From Campylobacter taeniopygiae (GTDB taxonomy: Bacteria > Campylobacterota > Campylobacteria > Campylobacterales > Campylobacteraceae): a stretch of 64,000 nucleotides of DNA. The stretch spans positions 1 to 64,000 of the forward strand of contig NZ_NXLY01000007.1 of assembly GCF_005406225.1 (NCBI RefSeq), read 5' to 3'. The position numbers were made by a program, and so were the translations under genes. Under the pieces are notes generated by a model. That model saw nothing but the letters and a program-made list of their open reading frames with translations. It ran no database searches and was not told the DNA's origin. Below, piece by piece: positions 35,385 through 44,796 of the stretch (within the stretch, counting starts at the first letter, position 1; each line of letters begins with the position of its first letter).

Positions 35385-37259
35385 CTATGCCTTTTGAGTT
35401 ATTTTTATTATATTTTCTTTATACCATCTACTTCCATAATCATCCTTATCATCTAAAATTTCATAAATTTTAGGCAAAAGTTCTTTATAGTTTAAATTTG
35501 AATTTAAAATATTTTTTAAATCTTTTATGCTAAGAGGAAGAATTTTCATTCCTTTAATAAAATTTGTTTCATTTTCAAAATAACAATAAATTCTACTTCT
35601 AAAATCATTTAAAACATTTTTATCCAAATAAGGAGCGATAAAAATTGCAAAGCTTTTTTCTCTTTTTTCTTGTTCTAAATTTAAAAGTAAATTTCCTAAA
35701 TGCCTTGAAACACTTTCCATTTCAGCTCTGCGTTGATTTGTTTTTTGAGTAAGTGTTGCTTCTATCATTAAAGAATGCTTATTATAATGATAAATAAAAT
35801 CTGCTTCACCACCTACTGCATGAGATTTTGGTAAAAATTTATTATCCAAACTTAAACCTGCATTTAAAATATGCTCTAAATTAAAATCATCTATATAACA
35901 CCAAGAAATAGCTATGATATATTCAAAAATAGTTGGTATAGTTGCTTCTTTTGTTACTAAAGAAGCAATTTTATCATCATTTTTTCTATTTTCAAAAAGT
36001 TCTAAAATATTAATAATCTTTTCTTTGGTAAAATTATATTTTAAAAGTTTGTGTATTTTTTTAAGATTTTCTTTTTTTGTATAAGTTTTTAATTCTTTTA
36101 AGGAATTAATTTCATAGTTTTTAAAAAATACTTTAAATTCTTTATCGTTAAAGTACTCACTTAAAAGCTCTTTTGAAATTTTAGAATGGGTAATAATTTT
36201 TAAAATATCTTTATATTTAGAATGCTTTAAAACGAGTTTAAAAATTTCATTGATGCTAATACTTTCTAAATTAAATTCAAAAATCCCACATAAATTTAAA
36301 TATCTTTCATTTAAATCAGCATAATCTTTAAGATTATTCATAATTCTAGCTTTAAAAATAAGTTTAAAAAACCTTTTACCAAAATCTTGCAAAGAATCTA
36401 ATTCACAAAAATGAATTAAATCTTTAATTTTATTTTCTTTATTTATTTCTTTGCTTATATAGCTTAAATAAAGTTCTTTAAACCTATAAAATTTTTCATC
36501 TTTTTTGGCTTTTAAAAGTTCTAAAAAAATATTTTTATCTTTATTTTCTCTAAATTCTAAAAATAATTTTAAAGCAAAAAGGATATCTTTTGCACTTTGT
36601 TCGCCTTTAGCGGTATGAAAATAATTCATTTTATCATAATTTTTATTTTCTAAATCAATTAAAAATTGCTCTAATTTATCTCTATAATCTTTAAAAATTA
36701 AAAAATCTAAAATTTGATTTTTATCAAAAAGCTCTATAAATTCCTTTGTATTTTTAAAATTATTAATAAGGGGTAAAAATAAAAAAAGCTCTTTTGAAAT
36801 ACTTCCATTATATAATGCAAATACTTCTAAGTATTTTTGTAATAAATTTTCACTTTTTGAAAATTTCAAACTCATTTTTAAGAAAAACATAGAAATTAAA
36901 TCAATCTGTAAAAAGTCATTATCGATTTTGTAGGCTTGATTTTTAATAAGCTCTAAAAGCTCATAACCTTGTTCGCTAATAAGTTTTTCTTTGCGTTTAA
37001 TAAGTCCAAAATCCTCTAAAGGAGCTGATTTTACTCTAGCATCTTTTGTGCCCAAATGAGTTGTTTTATTTTTATTTTCTAACAAATTATGATTTTGCAA
37101 AGCTTCTAAATATTTTATTTGTAAAGTAGAATTATTCTCCCAAGTTTCTTTTTTATCAGCATTTTTAAAAAGCTCTTCAAATAAAAGAAGTTGGGTTTCA
37201 AAATTTAAAAGTAAATGTTTTACCCTTAAACTTGTATTTCCAAAATAATCATACTTCAT
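35385..37259 (-). CDS. AlwI-family type II restriction endonuclease
   Basis: 624 residues. The C-terminal third has AVGGEADFIYHYNKHSLMIEATLTQKTNQRRAEME, a PD-(D/E)xK-like core of the AlwI family, and the N-terminus (LRVKHLLLNFETQLLLFEELF...KSAPLEDFGLIKRKEKLISEQGYELLE) matches the family's DNA-reading half. AlwI cuts near the asymmetric site GGATC. The start overlaps the stop of the upstream methyltransferase by four bases. Two methyltransferases fit an asymmetric site, one for each strand. Very Lys/Asn/Leu-rich; clearly accessory. Confidence 0.78.
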   Translation of the reverse strand: MKYDYFGNTSLRVKHLLLNFETQLLLFEELFKNADKKETWENNSTLQIKYLEALQNHNLLENKNKTTHLGTKDARVKSAPLEDFGLIKRKEKLISEQGYELLELIKNQAYKIDNDFLQIDLISMFFLKMSLKFSKSENLLQKYLEVFALYNGSISKELFLFLPLINNFKNTKEFIELFDKNQILDFLIFKDYRDKLEQFLIDLENKNYDKMNYFHTAKGEQSAKDILFALKLFLEFRENKDKNIFLELLKAKKDEKFYRFKELYLSYISKEINKENKIKDLIHFCELDSLQDFGKRFFKLIFKARIMNNLKDYADLNERYLNLCGIFEFNLESISINEIFKLVLKHSKYKDILKIITHSKISKELLSEYFNDKEFKVFFKNYEINSLKELKTYTKKENLKKIHKLLKYNFTKEKIINILELFENRKNDDKIASLVTKEATIPTIFEYIIAISWCYIDDFNLEHILNAGLSLDNKFLPKSHAVGGEADFIYHYNKHSLMIEATLTQKTNQRRAEMESVSRHLGNLLLNLEQEKREKSFAIFIAPYLDKNVLNDFRSRIYCYFENETNFIKGMKILPLSIKDLKNILNSNLNYKELLPKIYEILDDKDDYGSRWYKENIIKITQKA

Positions 37260-38158
37260 TTATAATTCCTTAATAAAATCTCTTGAGTATAAGAATTTTT
37301 AGCTTGATAATTACAATTTTTATAAGAAAAATTTAAAAATTCAATTTTAAATTGAGTGTTATTTTTAAGCCATTGTATTAAAATTTTATGCTCCTTATTT
37401 TTATGAAAAATAACATTTGAAAGTGCAACTTTAACACCCCTATCATCAAGCTTTTTCAATAAATCAAGCAAATCAAGCTCATCATTTTTGCTCCAAGCAC
37501 CATTTTCATTATAACTAGCTCTTGCCAAAAAATAGGGTGGGTCAATATAAACAAAACTTTTTTTATCAAGTATATTTATATCAAATTTTCTAAAATCTTT
37601 ATTTTGTAAATATACTTCTTTATTTTGTAAAGCTTCTATGAAAAGTCTTAGTTTTTCTTGCATTTTTAAATTAAAATCCCTTTTTCCGCAAGGTAGATTA
37701 AATTCGTTTTTAGAATTAAAGCGCAATTGATTGTTAAAACCAAAAACAATAAGTAAAAAAAGTTTAAGTATGTTTTTATCTTTATTGTAAGAATTTCTTA
37801 GTTTCAAAAAATTCTCTTTATTATAACTTGCTAACCCCTTTGTACTATTGCAATTATAAAATTCATAACCCATTTTAGAGCTTTTGCTAAGATTAAACTC
37901 ATCAATTAAATTTTCTAAATCTTTAAAAATTTTATCACTTTGATGCTTTTTAAAATACTTAAAAAGCCTTATAAGTTCTTTTTCTTTATCGTTGAGTATA
38001 AGTTTTTTTGAATTTACATTAAGACCCACATTAGCTCCACCGCAAAATAAATCAAGCATTAAATTGATATTTTTTGGAAAAAATGGCAAAATTTGAGATA
38101 AAAGTTTATATTTGCCCCCTGTGTAATTTAAAGGACTTTGTATCAATCTATCTTGCAT
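37256..38158 (-). CDS. D12-class N6-adenine DNA methyltransferase (Dam-like)
   Basis: 300 residues. NYTGGKYKLLSQILPFFP opens the SAM-binding fold, LDLFCGGANVG is motif I and SFVYIDPPYFLARASYN carries the catalytic DPPY; this order is that of the D12 (Dam/DpnII) class. Should methylate adenine in a GATC-containing site. Coupled by a four-base overlap to the restriction gene and by 16 bases to the other methyltransferase. Confidence 0.88.
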   Translation of the reverse strand: MQDRLIQSPLNYTGGKYKLLSQILPFFPKNINLMLDLFCGGANVGLNVNSKKLILNDKEKELIRLFKYFKKHQSDKIFKDLENLIDEFNLSKSSKMGYEFYNCNSTKGLASYNKENFLKLRNSYNKDKNILKLFLLIVFGFNNQLRFNSKNEFNLPCGKRDFNLKMQEKLRLFIEALQNKEVYLQNKDFRKFDINILDKKSFVYIDPPYFLARASYNENGAWSKNDELDLLDLLKKLDDRGVKVALSNVIFHKNKEHKILIQWLKNNTQFKIEFLNFSYKNCNYQAKNSYTQEILLRNYK

Positions 38159-39186
38159 AAAAAAATTCTTTCTTTATGATCTTTAAAATCTGTTTTACCG
38201 CTGCTAAAAGGCTTAAAAGTGATTTCAATAATCTCGAGTTTGCCTACACTATTTAAAATTTCATTGATTTCATTGTCATTTATGCGGATATTACTTCTTG
38301 TATTAGCACTAGAAGTATTATTATAAGTTAAAACCACATACTCGGTTATTTTAGCTAAATTTTTAATTAAATCTTTAAATAACTCTTTAGCCTCTGCTTT
38401 GCAATATCCACTTATATTTTCAGGCTTTGGCTTTTTTGCTATACCAAAAAGCTCATTTTTATCGTTTTTAGCTAAAGTTTCTAATAAATGATAAAATCTT
38501 GAATACTGCCTAGAATTATAAGGAGGATCTAAAAAAACACATTTAATTTTATTTTTTAAAAAGTCTTTTTGCAATTCTTTTGCAAGCAAATTTGCATCTT
38601 GATTATATATTTTTATCTTTTTATCCGTCTTAATAGGCTCAATAAGTTCGAATTTAAACCTATCTTTTAATAAAATATTTTTTCTATAGGCATCATAATG
38701 TCCCACTGTGTTAGCTATCTTATCCACGCTATAAAATAAACTTGAGAGTAAGATATGATACTCTTTTTGACTGATTTTATTTTGTTTTAATTTTTTATCC
38801 AAGTCGTCTCTTATAAAGCCTATATTTTTAGCATCATTAAAAGAAAAAAATTTATCTCCAAAATGTTTAGAATAATAATTTTCTTTTATATGCGTTAAAA
38901 GATTATATTTTTTTTGAATTTCTTCAAGTTTTTTTAAATCAAACTCTTTTTGCTCTAAAAATCCTTGATAGATGATATGACTTGAGTATAAAAAGTCATT
39001 GATAATAAACTCATCAAAAATCTTTTCTTTGATGAAAAACTCACTCACAACACCCGTTCCACCAAAAAGATCTAAAAAGATATTATTTTTAGCATTAAAA
39101 CTAATATGATGAGAAATGATTTCATTTAAAGAAGCTAAAAGTTTTGTTTTAGCTCCCATAAAGCGACGATTTGAAAGTTTAAACAT
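38143..39186 (-). CDS. Second D12-class N6-adenine DNA methyltransferase
   Basis: 347 residues. NRRFMGAKTKLLASLNEII, motif I FLDLFGGTGVVSEFF and catalytic KCVFLDPPYNSRQYSRFYHLLE are intact. First gene of the restriction-modification operon, three bases after the rnj stop. Presumed to methylate the strand that its partner cannot, as in other systems with asymmetric GGATC sites. Confidence 0.88.
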   Translation of the reverse strand: MFKLSNRRFMGAKTKLLASLNEIISHHISFNAKNNIFLDLFGGTGVVSEFFIKEKIFDEFIINDFLYSSHIIYQGFLEQKEFDLKKLEEIQKKYNLLTHIKENYYSKHFGDKFFSFNDAKNIGFIRDDLDKKLKQNKISQKEYHILLSSLFYSVDKIANTVGHYDAYRKNILLKDRFKFELIEPIKTDKKIKIYNQDANLLAKELQKDFLKNKIKCVFLDPPYNSRQYSRFYHLLETLAKNDKNELFGIAKKPKPENISGYCKAEAKELFKDLIKNLAKITEYVVLTYNNTSSANTRSNIRINDNEINEILNSVGKLEIIEITFKPFSSGKTDFKDHKERIFLCKID

Positions 39187-39189
39187 CTT

Positions 39190-41181
39190 TTACATCACAA
39201 AAATAGTAGGAACTATAGTCGGATATTTTTTGATTTTTCTAAAAATATGCTTTCTAAGCACTTGACGAATTTGATTTTCTAAAAATCTCGGATCATTTAA
39301 AATTTCATCTTTTACATTGGCAAAAAATTGACTCAAAACATCTGCCATTTCTTTAGAAAAAGCATGATCGTGTTTATCAGCCACAAGTCCATAACTAAAA
39401 ACTCTAGGTTTATTAATAAGAGTTTTTGTTGCCTTATCAAGTTGAGCGATGATCACAACTATACCATTATCTGCTAAATTTTGACGATCAATAACAACAT
39501 CATCGGCAATTTGCTTATTGATTTGATTATCTACAAAGACTTTACCAGTTTTAACGGTTTTAACACGCTTGATATATTTTTGGCAAATTTCAACTTGATC
39601 CCCATCGCTCATAAGATAAATATTTCTTTCTGGAATTCCACATTTCATAGCTGTTTCTTTATGCTTTAAAATATGATTATATTCTCCATGTACTGGCAAG
39701 AAAAATTTAGGTTTTACAAGCGTTAGCATTAATTTTTGCTCTTCTATACTTGCATGACCACTTACGTGAATTTCGCTAAATTCTTGATACGCAACCTTAG
39801 CTCCCGCTTTCAAAAGATAATCAAGCACCGCAGAAACATTAGCTTCATTGCCTGGGATTGCCTTAGCAGAAATAATAATCTGATCTGTAGGTTTGATTTT
39901 GATGAATTTATGCTCATCTGTTGCCATTCTATAAAGCGCACTCATAGTCTCACCTTGACTACCTGTGGTTACAATCAAAACTTCATTGTCTTTAAATTTA
40001 TTCACCTCATCTGCATCGATAAAAATTTTACGATCAAGTTTAATATAGCCAAGCTCCATAGCTGTATAGAGATTTCTTTCCATAGAACGGCCTATTACGC
40101 AAACTTTTCTTCCGTATTTTAACCCGTAGCTGATCGCTTGAAAAACACGGTGTATATTTGAACTAAAAGTACTCATTATCACTCTACCTTTAGTCTTAGA
40201 AAAAATTTGATCAAAAGTTGGTCCTACTGAACTTTCGCTTTTAGTATAACCTTCTTTATAAGAATTGGTACTATCACTCAAAAGGCATAAAACACCCTCT
40301 TCTCCATAATAAGCCAAACGATTTAAATCACTAGGATAGCCATCGATTGGAGTTTGATCTATTTTAAAATCTCCCGTATGGATAATCGTTCCTGCATCGG
40401 TTTTAATCGCTAAAGCTGAAGCATCGATAATAGAATGTGTAATATGGATCCATTCTACACTAAATTCACCTATTTCATAAACCTTTCTTTTCTCAACCGG
40501 TCTAAACCATTTTCTTTCAGCTTTAAGATTGTGTTCTTCAAATTTATTTGAAATCATTCCAAGAGCTAAAGGTGTAGCGTAAATAGGAAATTGAAATTCT
40601 TTGAAAAAATACGGCACAGCTCCTATATGATCCTCATGTGCATGAGTGATAACAATACCTTTTATTTTATCTTTAATTTTTCTAATATAACTAAAATCAG
40701 GTATGATGATATCTACTCCGTGCATAGTCCCATCTGGAAAACTCATACCGATATCTACAATAATTGCTTCATTATTTGTTTCAAAAACAGTGATATTTCC
40801 ACCAATTTCACCAAGTCCCCCAAGGGGAATAATGCGGATTTTATGTTCGCTAGAATTATTATATTTTAAAGGGTGCAAACGATTTTCATGTGAAACACGA
40901 TTAGCTTCTATACATTCTGCAAGAGCTATTTGCCAATCTTCATTTCCACTAAGTTTAGAAGGTAAATTGCGATTTCTTTTTTTTCTTTTTTCTTTAGATT
41001 CTTCATCAGTATTTTTAAAACCAGCATTAGCTTTTTCATTTGAATTTTTCAAATTCGCCTGATCGGATGCTTCATTATCAGAATCTGTTGTTTTTTTCTT
41101 GCGATTTTTGAATTTATTATAAAATCTATTTTTCTTTGTTTTTACAGAATTTTCATTATTTTCATTGTTGTTTTCGTTCAT
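39190..41181 (-). CDS. rnj: Ribonuclease J
   Basis: 663 residues. Metallo-beta-lactamase/beta-CASP nuclease with H180-A-H-E-D-H185 and the C-terminal HVSGHAS block. It degrades and matures RNA with 5'-3' exo and endo activity. The first ~110 residues are a Lys/Asn/Glu-rich, probably disordered extension, as known for Helicobacter RNase J, and start with a string of Asn/Glu (MNENNNENNENS). Equivalent to Cj1710c. The start overlaps the ksgA end by 20 bases. Confidence 0.95.
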   Translation of the reverse strand: MNENNNENNENSVKTKKNRFYNKFKNRKKKTTDSDNEASDQANLKNSNEKANAGFKNTDEESKEKRKKRNRNLPSKLSGNEDWQIALAECIEANRVSHENRLHPLKYNNSSEHKIRIIPLGGLGEIGGNITVFETNNEAIIVDIGMSFPDGTMHGVDIIIPDFSYIRKIKDKIKGIVITHAHEDHIGAVPYFFKEFQFPIYATPLALGMISNKFEEHNLKAERKWFRPVEKRKVYEIGEFSVEWIHITHSIIDASALAIKTDAGTIIHTGDFKIDQTPIDGYPSDLNRLAYYGEEGVLCLLSDSTNSYKEGYTKSESSVGPTFDQIFSKTKGRVIMSTFSSNIHRVFQAISYGLKYGRKVCVIGRSMERNLYTAMELGYIKLDRKIFIDADEVNKFKDNEVLIVTTGSQGETMSALYRMATDEHKFIKIKPTDQIIISAKAIPGNEANVSAVLDYLLKAGAKVAYQEFSEIHVSGHASIEEQKLMLTLVKPKFFLPVHGEYNHILKHKETAMKCGIPERNIYLMSDGDQVEICQKYIKRVKTVKTGKVFVDNQINKQIADDVVIDRQNLADNGIVVIIAQLDKATKTLINKPRVFSYGLVADKHDHAFSKEMADVLSQFFANVKDEILNDPRFLENQIRQVLRKHIFRKIKKYPTIVPTIFVM

Positions 41182-41950
41182 AGTCTTCCTTTACTCTTTC
41201 GTAAATTTTAAGGTATGAATCAACGCAAATTTCATGTGGCCTTGAGTTTAATTTAATTTCCAACTCTTTAAAAATTTCTTCCAATTTTATCTTATGGTTT
41301 TTTAAATTCCCCATAAGCTGTTTTCTTGGAGATTTGAAACATTCTTTTAAAAATCTCTTAAAAGTGTCGATATGGCAAAAATCTTTGTATTCCCTAAATT
41401 TAGTCATTTTTATCACCGCTGACATCACCTTAGGCGGTGGAGAAAAATATTCAGGATTAACATCAAAAAGTATTTCGCAATCACAAACAACAGCGCTTAA
41501 AATTCCCAAAGCTGAAAAATCTTTCTCTCCATGCTTAGCACAAAATTTCAACGCCATTTCTTTTTGTACCATTACTATTAAGCCCGAGCAATTTTCATCT
41601 TCTAAAACTTTCAAAATCAAATGACTTGCTATATAGTAAGGTAAATTAGCAACTAAAAAATACTTCTTTTCATCTAGACATGCAATTTCGCTTGCATCTT
41701 TATGAATTAAATTAAGCCTTCCGCACTCTAATTCTTTTTGAAATTTATTTTGCAAAATAGGGATAAGATCTGAATCAATCTCATACGCTTTTACATTAGA
41801 AATTTTCAAAAGTTCTTGCGTTAAATCACCTAAGCCAGGCCCAATTTCTACTATATTTTTTACACCATTGGGTATGGCTTGGATGATTTTATCTAATATG
41901 CTTTTATCATTTAAAAAATTTTGTCCGTAATGTTTTTTTGTTTTTACCAT
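41162..41950 (-). CDS. ksgA: 16S rRNA dimethyladenosine transferase
   Basis: 262 residues from the ATG at 41950 (MVKTKKHYGQNFLNDKSIL matches the family start); an in-frame TTG eight codons upstream is the alternative, and neither has a clear ribosome site. SAM block VEIGPGLGDL (about 34-43) and catalytic LVANLPYYIASH. Dimethylates two adenines near the 3' end of 16S rRNA; its loss gives kasugamycin resistance. Equivalent to Cj1711c. Confidence 0.94.
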   Translation of the reverse strand: MVKTKKHYGQNFLNDKSILDKIIQAIPNGVKNIVEIGPGLGDLTQELLKISNVKAYEIDSDLIPILQNKFQKELECGRLNLIHKDASEIACLDEKKYFLVANLPYYIASHLILKVLEDENCSGLIVMVQKEMALKFCAKHGEKDFSALGILSAVVCDCEILFDVNPEYFSPPPKVMSAVIKMTKFREYKDFCHIDTFKRFLKECFKSPRKQLMGNLKNHKIKLEEIFKELEIKLNSRPHEICVDSYLKIYERVKEDYERKQQ

Positions 41951-42037
41951 GATTGAACTTTTTATTTTAACCAAAAATTCTTAATTTTAAGTCTTATTTA
42001 GTTAAAATTATACTAAAAATATATTTAGGAGAACTTT

Positions 42038-42583
42038 ATGATTGTTTGTGCTGGTGGTAATGAAAATTTTTCTTTTGCTAAAAGTATAGGAGTTGGGCTT
42101 ATAGAATCGGGTATTAACTTAACAGAGCTTTGCTTAAAAGAAAAACCTAAAGATCTGCTTTTTATAGGGAGTTGTGGAATTTATGATAAAGGTGAAATTC
42201 TTGGAATTTATGAAAGTTCCCATGTTTTCAATATAGAATATTCTCAAATCAGTGAAAATTTTTATACCCCAACACTTAATGAAATTCATTTTAATACTAA
42301 TATTGAAAATGTTTCACAAGAAACATTTTACAAGATCAATTCTTCAAATTATATTTGCCAAAATACTTCTGCGGCTAAAAAATTAGCTGAATTTGGATTA
42401 GATTTTGAAAATATGGAAGTTTTTTCTGTCTTTAGTGTTGCGAAAAAATTTAATATTCAAGCAAAATGCATTTTGTGTGCGACAAATTTTTGCAATGAAA
42501 ACGCACATGAAGATTTTATAAAAAATCACAAAAAAGCCAAAGAAAAATTAGAAAATTATTTAAAAGAACACAACTATATTTAA
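42038..42583 (+). CDS. Nucleoside phosphorylase-superfamily protein
   Basis: 181 residues. [24 protein letters not shown] and [27 protein letters not shown] follow the PNP/MTA-nucleosidase pattern (a GSxG-like turn and the NME ribose-binding block), but the protein is shorter than true MTAN or PNP. Probably acts on a nucleoside; substrate not assigned. Equivalent to Cj1712. Divergent from ksgA and 14 bases upstream of rlmN, hence likely in an operon with it. Confidence 0.65.
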   Translation: MIVCAGGNENFSFAKSIGVGLIESGINLTELCLKEKPKDLLFIGSCGIYDKGEILGIYESSHVFNIEYSQISENFYTPTLNEIHFNTNIENVSQETFYKINSSNYICQNTSAAKKLAEFGLDFENMEVFSVFSVAKKFNIQAKCILCATNFCNENAHEDFIKNHKKAKEKLENYLKEHNYI

Positions 42584-42597
42584 TCAAGGAAGATTAT

Positions 42598-43668
42598 TTG
42601 GACAAACCTATTAATATCTTAGATTTTCTTCCTGAAGAATTGGAAGATAAAATTCAACCAACGTTTCGCGTGAAACAAATTTATCAATGGATCTATCAAA
42701 AATACGCCGATAGCTTTTTAGAAATGAGTTCTTTGCCTAAAAATTTAAGAGAAGAATTAAATAAAGAATATTATTTCGATGCTCTAAAATGCGTCTTTAA
42801 AGAAAAAAGCAAAGATGAAAGCATAAAGTATCTTTTTGAATTAAAAGATGGCTTACGCATAGAAAGCGTTTTATTGCCGATGAAAAAAGAAAAATTTGAT
42901 GAAGAAGGCAAAAGAATAGCTCATGCAAAATTTACAATCTGTGTTTCATCTCAAGTAGGATGTAAAAGCGGATGTAGCTTTTGCTTGACTGCAAAAGGCG
43001 GACTTAAAAGAAATCTTAGTGCTGGAGAAATTGTTGCACAAATTCTTTACATTAAAAAAGATAATCAAATTCCTTATGAAAGAAGAATCAATATAGTTTA
43101 TATGGGCATGGGCGAACCCCTTGATAATCTTAAAAATGTCGCCAAAGCAGTTAAAATACTCTCTTGTAATAATGGTCTAGCTATCAGCCCTCGCAGACAA
43201 ACCATTAGCACAAGTGGCTTAGCTAAACAAATAAAAGAATTAGGCAAAATGAATTTAGGAGTACTCCTTGCTATATCCTTACATGCGGTAAATGATGAGC
43301 TCCGTACGGAATTAATGCCGATCAATAAAGCTTACAATATCGCCGCTATCATGGAGGCAGTCAAAGAATTTCCTATAGATCAAAGAAAACGAGTGATGTT
43401 TGAGTATTTATTGATTGATAATGTAAATGATAAAATAGAACACGCTAAGGAGCTTGTTAAGCTTTTAAATGGTATCAAGGCTAAAGTAAATTTGATACTT
43501 TTCAATCCTCACGAAGGAAGTTTATATCAACGCCCTAAATTAGAAAATGCTATCAAATTTCAAGATTTACTCAGTCAAAAAGGTGTCACTTGCACCATAA
43601 GAGAAAGCAAAGGTCTTGATATTTCAGCGGCTTGTGGGCAATTAAAAGAAAGGGTAAAAACACCGTGA
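42598..43668 (+). CDS. rlmN: Dual-specificity 23S/tRNA m2A methyltransferase RlmN
   Basis: 356 residues. Radical SAM cluster C122-x3-C126-x2-C129 ([10 protein letters not shown]) and the C-terminal catalytic cysteine C346 ([10 protein letters not shown]). Methylates A2503 of 23S rRNA and A37 of some tRNAs. It starts at TTG with AAGGA seven to eight bases upstream. Its TGA overlaps the GTG of the next small gene. Confidence 0.96.
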   Translation: MDKPINILDFLPEELEDKIQPTFRVKQIYQWIYQKYADSFLEMSSLPKNLREELNKEYYFDALKCVFKEKSKDESIKYLFELKDGLRIESVLLPMKKEKFDEEGKRIAHAKFTICVSSQVGCKSGCSFCLTAKGGLKRNLSAGEIVAQILYIKKDNQIPYERRINIVYMGMGEPLDNLKNVAKAVKILSCNNGLAISPRRQTISTSGLAKQIKELGKMNLGVLLAISLHAVNDELRTELMPINKAYNIAAIMEAVKEFPIDQRKRVMFEYLLIDNVNDKIEHAKELVKLLNGIKAKVNLILFNPHEGSLYQRPKLENAIKFQDLLSQKGVTCTIRESKGLDISAACGQLKERVKTP

Positions 43669-43772
43669 CAAGTTTAGATATTTTTGAAATTATTTTTGTA
43701 TCAGCAGTGGTAATTGTTGGCTTTTTTGGAATGGCTTGGGTAATTTTTAAAGACAAAACAAATAAAAACTAA
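43665..43772 (+). CDS. 35-residue single-pass membrane protein
   Basis: GTG start overlapping the rlmN TGA (GTGA). The product is one membrane helix ([22 protein letters not shown]) with a short Lys-rich tail (KDKTNKN), giving an inside C-terminus. Equivalent to Cj1714, described only as a small hydrophobic protein. Its shape recalls CcoS-type assembly proteins but is too short to say. Confidence 0.65.
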   Translation: MTSLDIFEIIFVSAVVIVGFFGMAWVIFKDKTNKN

Positions 43773-43814
43773 TTCTATCTCCCAAATAGACTAATTAATA
43801 CTCCACTTTATCCA

Positions 43815-43851
43815 AATTAAAAATAAATAATAAAATCATTTATTTTTAATT
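43815..43851. terminator. AT-only hairpin between convergent genes
   Basis: A perfect 14-pair stem AATTAAAAATAAAT/ATTTATTTTTAATT with a nine-base loop, overlapping the stop of the minus-strand gene. A plausible shared terminator, though the lack of G-C makes it weak. Confidence 0.45.
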
Positions 43852-44111
43852 ATTTTCAACCAAAGCTGATTTGATCTTGGAAATTCTATTTTTTGAAGTT
43901 GCTTGAGAATTTTTTTGAGTTCTTTATCATCCAAATTTAAAAATTCTTTACAAAAGAAACCTTCCTCAAAAACATTGAATCTTTCATCTGATATTTTTTG
44001 AACTTTTATAGCTCTGTCTTTTTTTGAAGTTTGAAAAATCAAAATATCCAAAGTATTGATTTGCTTTAAATTTTTAAAACAAATTTGAATAAAATCTTTA
44101 TTTTGTATCAT
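43836..44111 (-). CDS. 91-residue partner of a RelE-like toxin, unknown family
   Basis: 91 residues, basic and helical (QNKDFIQICFKNLKQINTLD; LDDKELKKILKQLQKIEF). I see no HTH, ribbon-helix-helix or AbrB motif that would mark a classical antitoxin. Its ATG shares one base with the upstream toxin's stop, so the two are coupled. In higBA-type modules the antitoxin also comes second, which suggests this role; that is inference. Confidence 0.6.
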   Translation of the reverse strand: MIQNKDFIQICFKNLKQINTLDILIFQTSKKDRAIKVQKISDERFNVFEEGFFCKEFLNLDDKELKKILKQLQKIEFPRSNQLWLKIIKNK

Positions 44112-44425
44112 TACACTACTTTTGCTATTTCTTTTGTAAAATCAGCCTTGATCAAAGTCTTAGAAATATAAAAAATCCTAATATCATCTCCATCAAAAAT
44201 ATATGCCAAACGGTAAGCTTGTTTAGGTAACTTTAGCTTATACTCATAAATCGTTTTATCTTTGTATTTATAGCCCTTAACTTGTTTTATTTTATGCGGA
44301 GCTTGATTTATAAAGGTTTTTGTATTTTCACAAATAATTTCACAAATAGATTCTTTATCCATTTTTAAATGTGAAAAAAATTTTTCCAAATATGAATTAT
44401 TTTCTAAAATAATATTTTTTTCCAT
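44111..44425 (-). CDS. RelE/ParE-superfamily toxin-like protein
   Basis: 104 residues. The C-terminal two thirds (HKIKQVKGYKYKDKTIYEYKLKLP, YRLAYIFDGDDIRIFYISKT) shows the beta-sheet pattern of RelE/ParE/HigB: basic loop, E-Y-K strand, a Y-R-L-A-Y-I-F strand and I-F-Y-I-S-K-T. RelE toxins cut mRNA on the ribosome; ParE toxins block gyrase. Upstream gene of a two-gene unit next to tRNA-Met, an accessory position. Confidence 0.68.
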   Translation of the reverse strand: MEKNIILENNSYLEKFFSHLKMDKESICEIICENTKTFINQAPHKIKQVKGYKYKDKTIYEYKLKLPKQAYRLAYIFDGDDIRIFYISKTLIKADFTKEIAKVV

Positions 44426-44548
44426 GGCCTATTTTTAGCATAAATTACTTAAAAATTAGCAAAATTATAAGAACTCTTTAAATAAATTAACAATTATAAA
44501 ACAAATATTTAAAATTTGTTAAATTATATTGAGATAAATTTGGAGAAA

Positions 44549-44625
44549 TGGTGTCAAGGGGGAGACTTGAACTCCCGACCTCCGGCTTATGAGACCAGCG
44601 CTCTAACCAGCTGAGCTACCCTGAC
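44549..44625 (-). tRNA. tRNA-Met (anticodon CAT)
   Basis: Cloverleaf with acceptor GTCAGGG/CCTTGAC (one G-T), anticodon loop CTCATAA, T loop GTTCAAGTC and encoded CCA. It lacks the initiator marks (a C1-A72 mismatch and three G-C pairs in the anticodon stem), so it is elongator Met or, less likely, the lysidine-modified Ile. Confidence 0.85.
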
Positions 44626-44660
44626 AAAAAGTTTTTAAGTCAAAATTATAGCTTTTTTTT

Positions 44661-44692
44661 CTAAAATTTTTCTTTATTCTGAAAAATTTTAG
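44661..44692 (+). promoter_or_regulatory. Perfect inverted repeat before the tRNA-Ser promoter
   Basis: CTAAAATTTTTC and GAAAAATTTTAG form a perfect 12-pair inverted repeat around an eight-base loop, ending two bases before the TATAAT (44694-44699) of tRNA-Ser. It covers the -35 region. It may be a terminator for something upstream, a regulator site or a chance repeat. Confidence 0.35.
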
Positions 44693-44693
44693 C

Positions 44694-44699
44694 TATAAT
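44694..44699 (+). promoter_or_regulatory. -10 box of tRNA-Ser
   Basis: TATAAT ten bases before the mature tRNA-Ser 5' end. Confidence 0.55.
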
Positions 44700-44708
44700 A
44701 ACGATTTT

Positions 44709-44796
44709 AGACAGGTGTCCGAGCGGTTGAAGGAGCACGCCTGGAACGCGTGTAAAGTGCAAGCTTTCGAGGGTTCGAATCCCTTCCTGTCTGCCA
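44709..44796 (+). tRNA. tRNA-Ser (anticodon GGA)
   Basis: Class II tRNA: acceptor AGACAGG/CCTGTCT, discriminator G, anticodon stem CACGC/GCGTG with loop CTGGAAC, a long variable arm and encoded CCA. Confidence 0.93.

Noticed and set aside
43665-43772. CcoS identity for the small membrane protein
   Set aside because: Only shape agrees; it is shorter than CcoS and lacks its metal-binding-like residues.
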